Assembly (NCBI GenBank): GCA_036426205.1
Contig: CM071573.1
Coordinates: forward strand, 44,483,664-44,547,663
Direction: 5' to 3'
Source: Ascaphus truei
Taxonomy: Eukaryota; Chordata; Amphibia; Anura; Ascaphidae
DNA: 64,000 bases
In this document: positions 11,320 to 22,194 of the stretch, one piece after another
Position numbering within the stretch: position 1 is the stretch's first letter
Layout of the letters: the number at the start of each line of letters is the position of its first letter
Program-made: the position numbers and the translations under genes
Notes under the pieces: model-generated
The model's input: only the letters and a program-made list of their open reading frames with translations
Databases searched by the model: none
What the model was told of the DNA's origin: nothing

Positions 11320-14104
11320 TAACCCAGGGCGTGGGAGACATGGATCTCATCTCTGCAGGGCTCTACGTTTTACTTTTTATCATTCTATTTTTCTAAAACT
11401 AAATTATTTGCTGTCATATGAGGAATAGCAAGGCTCTGTCATCATTGTTTGACTTAAAGCCTGGGGACGGTATAAAGAATGGATCTTTTCTTCAGAACCA
11501 ACATGCAGTTTTCGTCTGTTTTGCCGTCACACGACTTGTTTAGCGTGCGCAAACCTGTGTCTTACTCTCCGTATTTTGTAGATTTATTTTATATTTTGCC
11601 ACCCCCATATCATACAAACTGTTTCGTGCTGCAGACTGAAGCTTTGGGGGATTTTGTGTCCATAAGGGAGGAAAATCTTGGTGTCGCTGTATGATGGTGG
11701 GGGACTTGTGCGATACACGGACACACTTTGGGTTAGATCCACAAAGCTCAGTTTAGCTCCTAACATGACGTTCCCCAAAACAGAAACGGCCGTGAAGTCC
11801 CCCCCAAGTTAACATGGTGCCCTTGAAGCTAATTATATGCAAAAACAACATCCAAACTACATCTCATTGGCATAGGCTTCACATCATCATGTTATTGTAA
11901 CATTGCGTTACTCCTAACCAGACCTCGAAATAGGGCTTTTACTGAAGTGGAGAGGGACATAGTGCAGTGAAATAACGCTATTATATTTAAATTATGCTTA
12001 AATGTGGCATAACACCAGTGCAGACACTGAAAGAGTCCGATGTCGGTGCCTGGATGGGTATAACGTCAAGTTTAGGTATAACATAAAGTTCCCATGTTAA
12101 CGTATACAGACTTTTGTGAATATGCAATAGTATCGTCACTAATGTCTGTTATTGTGAATTCAATGCGGCTTATGGGCAAAAACATTGTTATGTTACTGTC
12201 TCCTGAAGATGCACCATTAGTCTAAGCCACAATAAGGGACTTACCAGAACTTTGTGGATCTGGGCCTTTGAGTACCAAGTGTCTTTACGCAGAAGAAATG
12301 TCAGAAGCAGCTGGAAATGGTTCTAGTGCCGTTATATGTGCAACATTTCTATAGTTGCCAGAAGCTCGAGTTTAGGAAAACACAGGTGGGGAGGTACATT
12401 TCTAGCAACTATATTGTCCTAGAAAATAAAACTTTGCAAGTTGTGATACATTTTCTTAGGCCTTGGATCCAAAGATGTCTTTAAAGAAAAGACTTTGTGG
12501 TTCTGTTTCATACACAGCAACGTTAACAAATAACTTTTGCTTGAACCCAATTAATGGTGTCAGTGGTAGGACATATCAATTTGCCACATTTAGTGTGGGA
12601 TTGGGGACAACAGATACGTTTTATAGAGTTTCTCTGTCTTGCGACACTCCTGCCTTGGAGAGGCCATCAGTGTTCAATTTAGAATATGGCATTTTTCATA
12701 GTGTAAGAAAACACGATCATGTCTTTTTTTTAAAGTTGTTTTAGGATATTGTCCTTTAGTGGCAGAGGCACATAATGCAGGATAAAATAGAAGCCACGTT
12801 CTACATTGCAAGTTTTACCTTTGTTCTTTACCAACTGTGGGGGCTATTTACTGGACGGAGTAGCTGTACTATTTCCCGTGAACCTGCTGATTGCAGTTTA
12901 GTGAATAACTGCCAATGTGTTACATTCTGTTCTCAAATACCTGCTCCTCATATACAGCTGTAATTTGTCAACTGTAACTGTGTCTTAGTGAGAGGAAGAG
13001 AAAAAAAAATGGAATGGATAGTCCCATGTGACATGTAGATATCATTTTTGTACATGTGTGGCGGTCAAAGATTGTGCGCTGGCCTTTTTTTCTTTAGCCC
13101 TTTTTTCCATGAACAAGTTCTCTTCTTGGTGAAACTGACCCTCTCCCCTTTTAGTGCAGCCCACATTTGTAATAATTTGTGCATAAATAGACCTGCATTT
13201 GTTTCCTACTTCAGTTCTAGGGCATCTTTAGTAATGAAGGCATTGCCCCATCTTCCTGTATTTTAGTTTACCTTCCGGCATATCAGGGATTTGGTTATTG
13301 TACGTTAACAGGCTTGTGCATCCTCTGCCTTTGTACAGTGCGTGATCATAGGCTTTTCTATGCACAATCTATTGAAGGCGGAAGAATAAAGTGAAGCTGA
13401 AATATTCTGACTTTCATAAACGAGGTGTACATGTCACCTTTTTTTGTTTTTTTTTCTTAAAACAGAGCCTCTGTTTAACCCTTTTGCTACCAGAAGGGAC
13501 TTGTTCCAGACCCTGTAGCAGTGAAAGGAGGGCAGACCTGTTTGAAAGTAAAAGATAGCTATAACTCCTTGTGAATTGGGTGCGAGGAGGGAATTTTCAG
13601 CATCTGACTGTACATATGAGCTGGGGTGTCAGTGTTACAGGAGCCATGCAAATTACACCTTTTCAACGTGGGTATAGGTAAATTGAGCTTTGCGATTGGC
13701 TAATATAACACCCTGATTTAGAACATTAGATATTTGCTGTTATGTCGGTGGTAACCAAACTCCTGCCATGCCTACTCTGTGAGAATACAAATAAAGTACA
13801 TATTGTACTGTACAAACGATGCAGAGACAGACAGCATTTGTCTTAAATGCCATGTTACACCTAAATTCAATCCCTCCCGGCGATAATTTCACAGGGCAGA
13901 TACTGACTTCAAAATGTTGGAAGCAGCATTATTATTATTTTTTTATGTATGACGTGTGAATTTGTTTAACTTTTTATGAAATAAAATGTTTTAAAAATCC
14001 ATGCACAGGATGTGTCTAGACGTGGACAGGACACGTGAAACATACAGGAAGTTACACAAAGGGGTGAAAGTTTGTCTGTTTTGTAATACCGTGCAATGAA
14101 TAAA
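11320..14104 (+). other. SMNDC1: Probable SMNDC1 3' UTR
   Basis: No gene is seen here. The sequence is AT-rich, free of obvious transposons and immediately follows the SMNDC1 stop. AATAAA polyadenylation signals on the + strand lie at about 13385, 13790, 13980 and 14099, so the transcript probably ends in one of these places. The exact end cannot be set from sequence alone. Confidence 0.55.
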
Positions 14105-14717
14105 AGTTGCAGTGTGTAATGCAAGTACGGTGCCCACTATTCCTGCATTAAGGGGCCTAAAGTCATGGCTCTCAAACTGTGGTTGACTTTGGTTGTGAAC
14201 CCGAGAGCCTCTTCAAATTAAGGTCGGGCAACTCTGGTCTGCAGCCTGTTTTCCTTTTTATCACTGGCAGTGAATCAGTGGACCAGGACCTCCGAAAGGG
14301 TTGCAGATACCAGGGTTGTAGTCACGGACAAGCTGCACATGCACTCCCGCTATTAAAAGGTATCCCAGCTAGCCATTTCCGTTGGGGTAGAAAGTAAAAG
14401 TAAGGCCACCAGTATTTAGTTCCATTGTTTGAGCTCTGAATTTTTCATGCTAGAATAATAAATGAAAAAAGCTTAATGATAAATCCCCCGTTCTATACGA
14501 TTTATATACTGCTTTTTGTTGTTTGGTTATAGGTATCTAACTGAATGAAGTCTTCTGCAACTGTTTCAAAGTCACAATTATCGTGGCTGTTTTAGGAAGC
14601 TTTGGGGGGGGGGGGGGAATTACAGAGGGCTGCCAGATACTTTCCATGAAGTTGAGTTAAAAAAACAAAAGCAAATTATGTGAAGAAGCTTGAACTCTGG
14701 TAGCAGATGGTGTAAGC

Positions 14718-14898
14718 CAGGGACGGCCAACTCCAGTCCTTAAGGGCCCCCAACGGGTCCGGTTTTCAGGATATCCCTGATTCAGCACAGGTGGCTCAAT
14801 CGTAGCCCAGTTGAAGACTGCACCTCCTGTGCTGAAGCAGGGATATCCTAAAACCTGACCTGTTGGTGGCCCTTGAGGACTGGAGTTGGCCACCCCTG
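14718..14898. mobile_element. Palindromic hAT-type MITE, copy A
   Basis: The two halves are near-perfect reverse complements. It starts CAGGGACGGCCAACTCCAG and ends CTGGAGTTGGCCACCCCTG. Flanks GTGTAAGC and GTGTATGT look like a decayed 8-bp target duplication, as expected for the hAT superfamily. At least seven relatives occur in this window (22138, 25013, 47393, 53119, 58217, 59125 and 63762). Confidence 0.85.
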
Positions 14899-15479
14899 GT
14901 GTATGTATGTCAAAATGCAGCTGTGTCCCAATGCTAGGCGCTTGTTAACCGCTTTGAATGCAGTAGAATTCTGAAATTGAAGGATCTCACTGTAGTTCTA
15001 CAATGTAACTTCTCATTTCGGATCTATCAGCTTGTTTTCTTCCTCAAATAGTTTGTTCAACCATGGAGGTGGATGTGTTTTGATGATTTACTCATGATAC
15101 CAAACATGAATCTACTTATTAACCAAAGCACAGACTAAAATAGTTGATTTTTTCATTAGCTGAACATTGCAAAGCTCAAAATAACCCACAACGTAAGGTT
15201 TTAAACCAAGGATTTGGGCTAAGCTCATAATAATGTGTTGAGCAAAAAGAAAAATCAGCTGTGAGGTCTTATTTGATTATGCAATAATGCCGGTGTTAAG
15301 CCACATTTGATGTCCTTCGCAAGCCTCAAGGCCTAGTATGCATTAAAAATAATAATGTGAGTCATCGGATTACTCTGAAAAACTAAACCTTTTATAACCG
15401 TATTTCTCAAACACAAAAGTTCTGAGCAATGTTATATACAAATATTAGACAAAATGGAAAGTGTATACACGCGCATCCA

Positions 15480-15890
15480 ATCAACTACATTGATAGTGTA
15501 TTATGTCAACAAGTACCAGATACGCTGCGGGAGGTTTGTGTCCATTAAACGAGAAATGGGCGTTTTTCCCTTTGTTACTCTTAAATGCGTTAGTGTTGTA
15601 ATCTAATCAGAAACACTAAGATTACTATAAAGTATGTGTTTTAAAATGTCCTATTACGTGCCCGAAGACGAGAACGCTGCTCCCACTCCTGAGCGATAAG
15701 TTTTTACGAATGAGGTTTTTCAGTCCTCCTAGCGACCATCCTTTATCAGGAAACATTTTTAAGTAAGCGCTTTGGACCATAATTCTTGCGCTGTCTCACG
15801 CAGTTTATAAATGCGCTTCTCTTCGCTAAACACCATGTTTAACTATGCACGTGATTAGGTCATCACGCCGTCACCAATTCCAAAGACTTG
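15480..15890 (-). mobile_element. Mariner-like element, internally deleted (copy 1)
   Basis: It shares its whole sequence with 60475-60947. On the minus strand a frame starts near 15836 and resembles the N-terminal helix-turn-helix of a mariner-like transposase. It jumps directly to a C-terminal tail, and the catalytic middle is missing. This copy has more deletions than the second one. Confidence 0.65.
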
Positions 15891-16396
15891 GGTTTGGATT
15901 ATTCAGACCTCAATGCCAATAGAAGCATTATTGTATATATGTTGGACTTTCACTAGATTGGCAGTACAATGCTTGAGAGGTATGCACCTCTGCAATATAC
16001 CAGTTGTCATTGGATATTACAATTTGTAGCATTTTAATGCACTTACTGTATTTGTTTCCATCTTTCAATGCCAGTAGAACACTTGGCTTGGGAGCCTTTG
16101 TTTTCCCATTTACCACCACTTATCAGACTAGGGTGCACTACCTTTGTTAAATCCGCTCAGATTTTTAAGTATGCAATCCACATGTGGTTTTTAGTGTGTG
16201 GGATGGATTTTGTCAAAATGATCTGCCGGAAACTCTGACCTCCCTAATTGTTAAGCCGTAATTGTGTGTGGCAGATCAGAACCACCCTGTCCACTTCTAT
16301 ATTTACTCTAAAACCTCACACCCTATTTGTTCATTGACTTCCTTTAATATTTACCAGTCTTATATTTATCACACACGTTTTTTATTTCCCCTACGG

Positions 16397-16910
16397 CAGT
16401 GTTTTTCAACGGGTTCCCCGGCATCCCGAAAGCGTTCCCTGCAATTTTCAGGTACTTTGAAAATGTAACAAAATACAAAACAATGTACAATGCATCTGAT
16501 CTCAGACGCGCTGTTAGAGACGGTTGGGGTTCCTTACAATGCATCTGATCTCAGACGCGCTATTAGAGAGGGTTGGGGTTCCTTACAATGCATCTGATCT
16601 CAGGCGCGCTATTAGAGAGGGTTGGGGTTCCTTAGGCTGCACTTGTAGTGACAGCGACGTTGCGTCAAAACAAATGCATTGCCTCTGTCGCGTGCGCTTA
16701 TAGTAAGTGCGGAGCGACGGCTTGGTCGCGATCGCTGGAAGTCATCTCTTTGATTTTTCCAGCGACCGTCGCTGTCGCTATAAGCGTAGCCTTACAATGC
16801 ATCTGATCTCAGACGCGCTATTAGAGGAGGGGGTTGGGGTTCCACAGAATTTCACAATATGATTATAGAGTTCCTCAACCAAAAATGATTTTTTTTTAAA
16901 AAACACACTG
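16397..16910. mobile_element. hAT-like element 1 with internal 49-bp repeats
   Basis: The terminal inverted repeats begin CAGTGTTTTTCAAC at 16397 and end AAAAAACACACTG at 16910. The flanks are CCCTACGG (16389-16396) and CCCTACAG (16911-16918), an 8-bp target duplication with one mismatch. Inside are four units of a 49-bp tandem repeat, at about 16477-16632 and 16795-16845. A small MITE (16635-16791) is inserted in the array. A longer relative with about 11 units lies at 37319-38010 in opposite orientation. Confidence 0.82.
16635..16791. mobile_element. GC-rich MITE with TTA duplication, nested
   Basis: A 157-bp element flanked by TTA on both sides. It starts GGCTGCACTTGTAGTGACAG and ends CTGTCGCTATAAGCGTAGCC. 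It belongs to the same family as the elements at 35273, 36523 and 62992. A 3-bp TWA-type duplication suggests PIF/Harbinger mobilisation, which is inference. Confidence 0.85.
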
Positions 16911-16918
16911 CCCTACAG

Positions 16919-19162
16919 CAGCGTTTCCCAAATGGTGGGTCGCGACCCGGCACCGGGTCACGGAAGCAAAATTACCGGGTCGCAGCGAGGCTGGCCGCAC
17001 GGCGTCCCCCCCTCCCTCCTTGCGGCGTCCACCCCTCCCTCCTTGCGGCGGCCTGAGGTGAGGTGCGGGACAGTGCTGAAGTGGTGCAGGCTGCTATCGC
17101 TGGGGTGTCAACGGTGATTCGCTGACTCAGGCTCTAACTGCAGCCCCGCATCATGATGTTGCCGCCCATGACATGCTCCGCCCCCCCACAGGACACGATG
17201 CCTGGCATGATAGGAGGTAGGAAGTGGTGCGGGGGCGCACCTGTGCCTCCATTCTTGGCGCTCCCTTGCCCTCAGTCCCCTTGGTGCGGGAGATAGGCGC
17301 AGGGGGTGGGCAGTGGTGGCTGCGCGGTCGCTGGTGGGCAAAGGGAGGCGTGGAGCCGCCTGCTCGGATCGCGGGCCTTTCCTCTCTCCACAAGGCCCCA
17401 ACACCCCCGATCCAGTCACGAACAGGACCGGCGCTTGAAGTACGGCAAGGAAAGCTGGTGGGGGTCGTGGCTGGTTCTCGCGGGGGGGGGGGGGTGGGAG
17501 GGGGGGGCGAGAGAGAGGGGGAGGCGCTAGGGGTGCGGAAGACAGGTGGGATCTGTCGCGGGCTGCTTGGGGGGGGACGAGGGGTGATCTGGAGAAGCAG
17601 GGGGGGGGGGTTCTTCGCCAACTGGGCGGTGTTGGGATAGAGCACAATTTTCGACGGGGGGGAGGGTGTAGACCACGGTGGTGTGTGCGGGACATTGGAG
17701 AGTTACGGGGGGGGGAGGGAGAGGGCGCAGGAGAGGTGGGGGAGGGGGGAGGGCAGTGGGGGAGGAGTGCATAGGATAGAGCAGAGATCCAGAGAGCGGG
17801 GTGGGGCTTATTTCGAAGGGGCGGCCGGCGGCTTGGGGGCGGGGAGAAGGGAGACGGAGAGGGGGATTGGGCGGGTGAGAAGAGAGAGGAGACAAGGGGG
17901 GGCTGGGCGAGAAGGGGAGGGGGGGCAGGGGGGGAGAGGGGAGCAGACATGCGAGAGGGCGCGTGGGGGGGGGGCCCTGGGCGGGGCGGAGCAGCCACCA
18001 CAGGGGGGTGGGAGATGTGGGTGGGGGGGGTAGGTCAGGGAGGCGTGAAATCGCCTGGGCTGCATTTGCGGTTGCTCAGCGTGGGGCGAGAGAGGAGGGG
18101 AGGGAGAGGCTGGGCGGGGGTGGAGCCACCGGCGGGGGCGACCATGAGTCGTTTTGAATCCACGAGAGGGGGGGGCGGCGGGTGGCTGGGCGGGGGGGGC
18201 AGGGAGCGACGAGAGAGGGGGGGGTGGATAAGGGCGCGGCCCCCCTTAGGGGAGTGGGTATAAGGAAGACGAGATGGGGGGGTGGGGGTTGTGTAATAAG
18301 GGCAAGTGGGTTGGGGATAAGGGGCATGGTGTGGGTGTTAGGGCGTTAGAGAGTGGCGTGTGTGTGTCTGGTTGCTGTGTTATGTATGGTATTGTGGCGG
18401 TGTGTGTGTATGGGGAGAGAGTGGGGGTAGTATGTGTATGGGGGAGAGGAACGAGAGTGTATGTATATGTGTGTGTGTAGTGCGAAGTAACCACTCGACA
18501 GAACGGTTGCTTCCTGTCTAGTGGAGAGGTGTCTGTTACTATGCCCTCCCTTTTGTAGGGAGCGGGAGGGATGGGAGGGAGAGGAGGGCGGGAGGCGGGC
18601 GTGGGTGGGGGGGGGGCGAGGGGGCTGTTGGAAGGGGGGGGTAAGTGGGGGGTGTGTCAGATCAGGGAGGAGAGGGGTGTGTGTGTAGGGGGGGGGTATG
18701 GGAGAGTGGTGTGTGTGGGTGTATGGGGGAGAGTGTGTTGTGTGTATGTATTTTTAGTGTGTATGTATCTGTATGTGTGTATGGGGGAAGAGAGTGTATG
18801 ATCTTTGTGTGTGTGTGGGTGTGTGTGGATGTGTGTGTATATGTATGGATGTGTGGGTTTGTATCAGCCACAGCCACTGTGTGTCAGTGGCTGTGTGTTG
18901 TCTGTGCAGGCCAGCAGTAGCTGTGTGTGTTTGGTCTGTCTGTGTGAGTGTCTGTAGGTCAGTGACTGTGTGCGTCTGTGCAGGTCAGAGAGAGGGTGGG
19001 GGGGGAGAGAGAGAGAATAGAGGGGATTGGGAGAATATATGAAATCTGTATGGACATTCATAACGGTTTTATTTTACCTATAGGCGATAAAATTTTTAGT
19101 GGGTCACGAAGGAGAAGTTAAAAAATAACCGGGTCACGGAAAAAAAAGTTTGGGAAACGCTG
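16919..19162. mobile_element. hAT-like element 2, 2.24 kb, G-rich interior
   Basis: The termini are CAGCGTTTCCCAAA at 16919 and TTTGGGAAACGCTG ending at 19162, an exact 14-bp inverted repeat. Both sides carry the 8-bp target duplication CCCTACAG (16911-16918 and 19163-19170). Subterminal GGGTCGCGACCCGG and CCGGGTCACGG blocks are also mirrored. No transposase is recognisable inside, so it is non-autonomous. From about 17440 to 18480 one strand is a dense series of G runs, followed by GT/TG-rich sequence to about 19000. Proline-rich open frames on the minus strand come from this composition. Confidence 0.92.
17440..18760 (+). repeat. G-run-rich, strand-asymmetric block
   Basis: Many runs of 5-12 G lie on the + strand, separated by short A/T/C spacers, then G-rich GTGTG sequence. 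Many GGG-N-GGG-N-GGG-N-GGG arrangements are possible, so G-quadruplexes can be expected. It is entirely inside the hAT element at 16919-19162. It lacks a clear single repeat period. Confidence 0.85.
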
Positions 19163-19759
19163 CCCTACAGTATCTATCACTAGGCTTCTATCACCTCTGC
19201 TGGGACACTTCCATGAATCCACCACCATTTCCATGAATAAGTACTGTCTTATATTTCTGCTGAGCTTTTCACCCTCCAGCTTCAAAACATGACCTTGTTT
19301 TAGCACTTTTCTGTTTTTCATCTAAGTAGAACTGGGTGCTTAATATTTAAATTGTGGAACTTTTACAAGCCCAACATGTATTTTGAAGGGAAAAAAATTC
19401 CCTGCAGCATCGCACAAATCTTGTGGCAGACTTAGAATTAAAAAAAAGAATGTTTTAAGATAATTATTTTCTAGTAACTGAGCGGATGACATCACATGCA
19501 AAATATTATTATTTTACAATGAAATAGAAATATTAAACAGTAATATCGGTACTTGGCATTTACTTGGTTTTCTCTGAATTCTGCACCCGTGGCAGATGCT
19601 CAACAAATTGGGGGTGTCCTTCTGGCCGGAGTGCGTTGAACGCGATCTTCTCCCCCAGAAAATGAGCAAAACATCCATGAAGTAGTTACATCATGGGTCA
19701 CTGTCAGGGTTAAAAGGCATGAGCAGTATATAAAGTATTTATCATTTTAGTTATATAGG

Positions 19760-20060
19760 GCCAACTTCCCTCCCATCTCCTGAAACCTCTCGCTCCTACC
19801 AGGATCCCTGTCCCCACTAACATCTTTAACTCATCTCTTTGTTCTGGTACTTTTCCATCTCTTTTTAAACAAGCTATTGTTAGACCTATTCTTAACAATA
19901 GCTGCATGTGGCGGAGGCTGCATGTGGCGGAGGTTAAGAAGAGCCGTAGGAGAGATACTTCTTCCTCTGTAACTGGAGAGGAGACAAAGACAGATGGAGG
20001 TTTATGAAGGAGGGATGTGGAAGGGACGGGGATTTCTGTGGGGATTGCTTTCACCATGCA
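19760..20060. mobile_element. L2-like LINE fragments
   Basis: Bases 19775-19900 resemble the region upstream of the reverse-transcriptase core of the LINE at 28440-31270. The shared words include CTCCTACCAGGATCCCTG-like and TCTGGTACTTTTCC-like stretches. The following 19900-20060 reads like a related fragment in the opposite orientation. Both are too short and decayed to code. Confidence 0.6.
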
Positions 20061-21530
20061 CTTGAAATAATCGTCAGTCTTGGAGTGTAATGGAAGGAGA
20101 GGAGCATGATGTGGCAGGAGGTCGAAGACGGATGTTAAAGACAGAAGAGGTGGTGTGGGTTGGATTTATGCCTGTGTATAATAGGTGAAATATCCCTGTT
20201 TGCAAATAAGAGTAGAGTTAAAGCAGCAAAACGTGAAATCTTATGGGGTTTTTTTTTTTTTTTTTTAATCTGTTCTGAAGTATTGGATAATAATGACTGA
20301 TTTTTTGTTTTTATTCAACTCTTAATGCTATTTTTTTAATGAATTTTAAAGCATCTTTTGATTTCTATAACAGGTTGTAGTCCACCTCCCCAGCAATGCA
20401 AGATCTTTGCAACCCTTTCCTGTTTGTGATGTTGTTGCCAATGTTCCCAGCAGTTTGAGCTGCAAACTGTAACAATAGATGTTACCTTTGTATTAGGATA
20501 CATTGTAGGTACTGAGTTAACACTAACAGATGGATTGATTGAAATTGAAAGGCTGCCATTATATTAGGCACACAATCAGGATTTTTTTTTACAGATGTAT
20601 AACAGGAGCATCAAACGATTCCCAACTAAGGTCAGAATGTAGAATTATACATCACCACGTGCTTTACATATAAAAATAGTAAAGGGGGGAAAAAAAAAAT
20701 GTTGGAAAGTGGTATTGCTGCTTTAAAGCAGGACAGAACCAATTTGTAGTGAAGGAAATCAGCCCCAGTATGACAGTGTGGTGTATTGATAAGTGGGGTT
20801 ATTTACTAGCCCCCTGGCTACAAAATGTGCACTGGATTAATTTAAGGGTTCCCCCCTTCACATTCCCTGCCTTGTTTTGTAACCCTTTCTACTCTTTGGG
20901 AGTTTTGTACGAGACTATTCATCTCATCGGGAAAGAAAACAAACTCACACCATGGGAAGCATTTTTTACAGGTGGAGAAATGTTAGAGCAAAGACTCAGA
21001 AGTGGTGGAGGGTAATGTGAGGAAGTTTCCTCTTTGCTGAAATAGTAGTGGAAGCATTGAACTGCTTCCAGTAGAGCTGTTAGGAGTCCACATGCTAATG
21101 AATGTCAGGATACACACAGCAACATTTCCTGTTCCTGCTCCATGTCATTGCTCAGTTTGTCTAACCCATGCAAACGAAGTGGAGTTATTAGATACATTGC
21201 TGAGGTGTGCGTTTAACAGGACTCGGCAAGCTCCCAGTTATGTTTTATTTACTTAAAGATCTCTTCTTGTCCTTTCCAAAGCGATTTTTATAATCGGACG
21301 CTTCGTTCAGGAGATATAAGCGTTTGGAATATCAAGGAGGAATATTTAAAGGTTAAAACGAAGCACAGGTTGCCATGGTATTTATCAGAAGCTTGAGAAT
21401 AAGACTCATGTTAACGCTAGAATTGTATATTTTTTAAAGGAGCAATACTTGTTATACAAGTTAAAGGACCACCACTTGAAAGACAAAAACATTATACGAG
21501 TTAATAGCAGTTTCATCTTCTTTTTTTTTT
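20061..21530. other. Intergenic, nothing recognised
   Basis: AT-rich sequence with homopolymer T and A runs. No gene, exon or identifiable transposon was seen. An 88-residue open frame at 20749-21015 has no recognisable domain or splice context and is probably chance. Confidence 0.5.
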
Positions 21531-21540
21531 AACCCAATTT

Positions 21541-21780
21541 TTGTGTTACACACACTATATGGGACGCAGGGGGTTTCCAGAGCTGAGCCGTAGTAATTTC
21601 AGCCCTGGAGACCACCTGCTTCCTGAGATACTTACCAGGGAAGAGCTGTCACTGGTACAGTCCCCTCCACAGAAACAAAAAGGTCTAAATCTCCCGCGTC
21701 ATCCGTTGCAGCTTTCCATTGGCCGGGGCAACGCAAGGGATTGAAACCTCCATACGGTACCTGCGGCACCTTCCCAGGTA
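21541..21780. repeat. Dispersed repeat (GGGGGTTTCCAGAGCTGA type)
   Basis: It resembles 53385-53720 and more distantly 31590-31740. All share an inverted pair of 'cagagctga ... tcagctctgg' blocks followed by a stretch like CTTCCTGAGATACTTACC. The family was not identified. Confidence 0.6.
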
Positions 21781-22137
21781 AGTACTTCTATTTGCCGAGC
21801 TGACTGGTGGAAGAGGAAGAGGCGTGTTCAGTGCGGCAGGTTCCAATTCGTTGAGTTTGGGCCCGGTAGTCTTGGGCTACCAGTAGAGTCGGGATCCCAT
21901 GCCCCGATGACGTGCGAGCCTTTGCCTGTGGTCGCTGGCAGGTAGCCAGCCGGCTCTCCGTTCCTGAACCAGGGGATCCGTGGATGAGCTCTGGTATATT
22001 ATATATATTTTCTAGTAAAAAGAGGGAGTGCACTTCTGAAATGTAGAATTTTCTTATAAAATGATATGCAAGTGTAGGTTTGTAAATAAAAAACAGTTGT
22101 ACTGCATATTCTTTGTATCATCCCACTTCCATTAGTG

Positions 22138-22194
22138 CAGGGGTGGCCAACTCTAGTTCTCAAGGGCAACCAACAGGTCAGGTTTTCAGGATAT
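22138..22194. mobile_element. Palindromic hAT MITE, copy B (half)
   Basis: Only the left half of the family is present, starting CAGGGGTGGCCAACTC and breaking off after TTTTCAGGATATT. Confidence 0.75.

Noticed and set aside
17108..18001. 297-codon proline-rich frame and several Gly-rich frames
   Set aside because: They reflect the G-rich composition inside the hAT element; no domain and no conserved neighbours.
20749..21015. 88-codon frame as a small gene
   Set aside because: No recognisable domain, no splice or promoter context, isolated in intergenic DNA.
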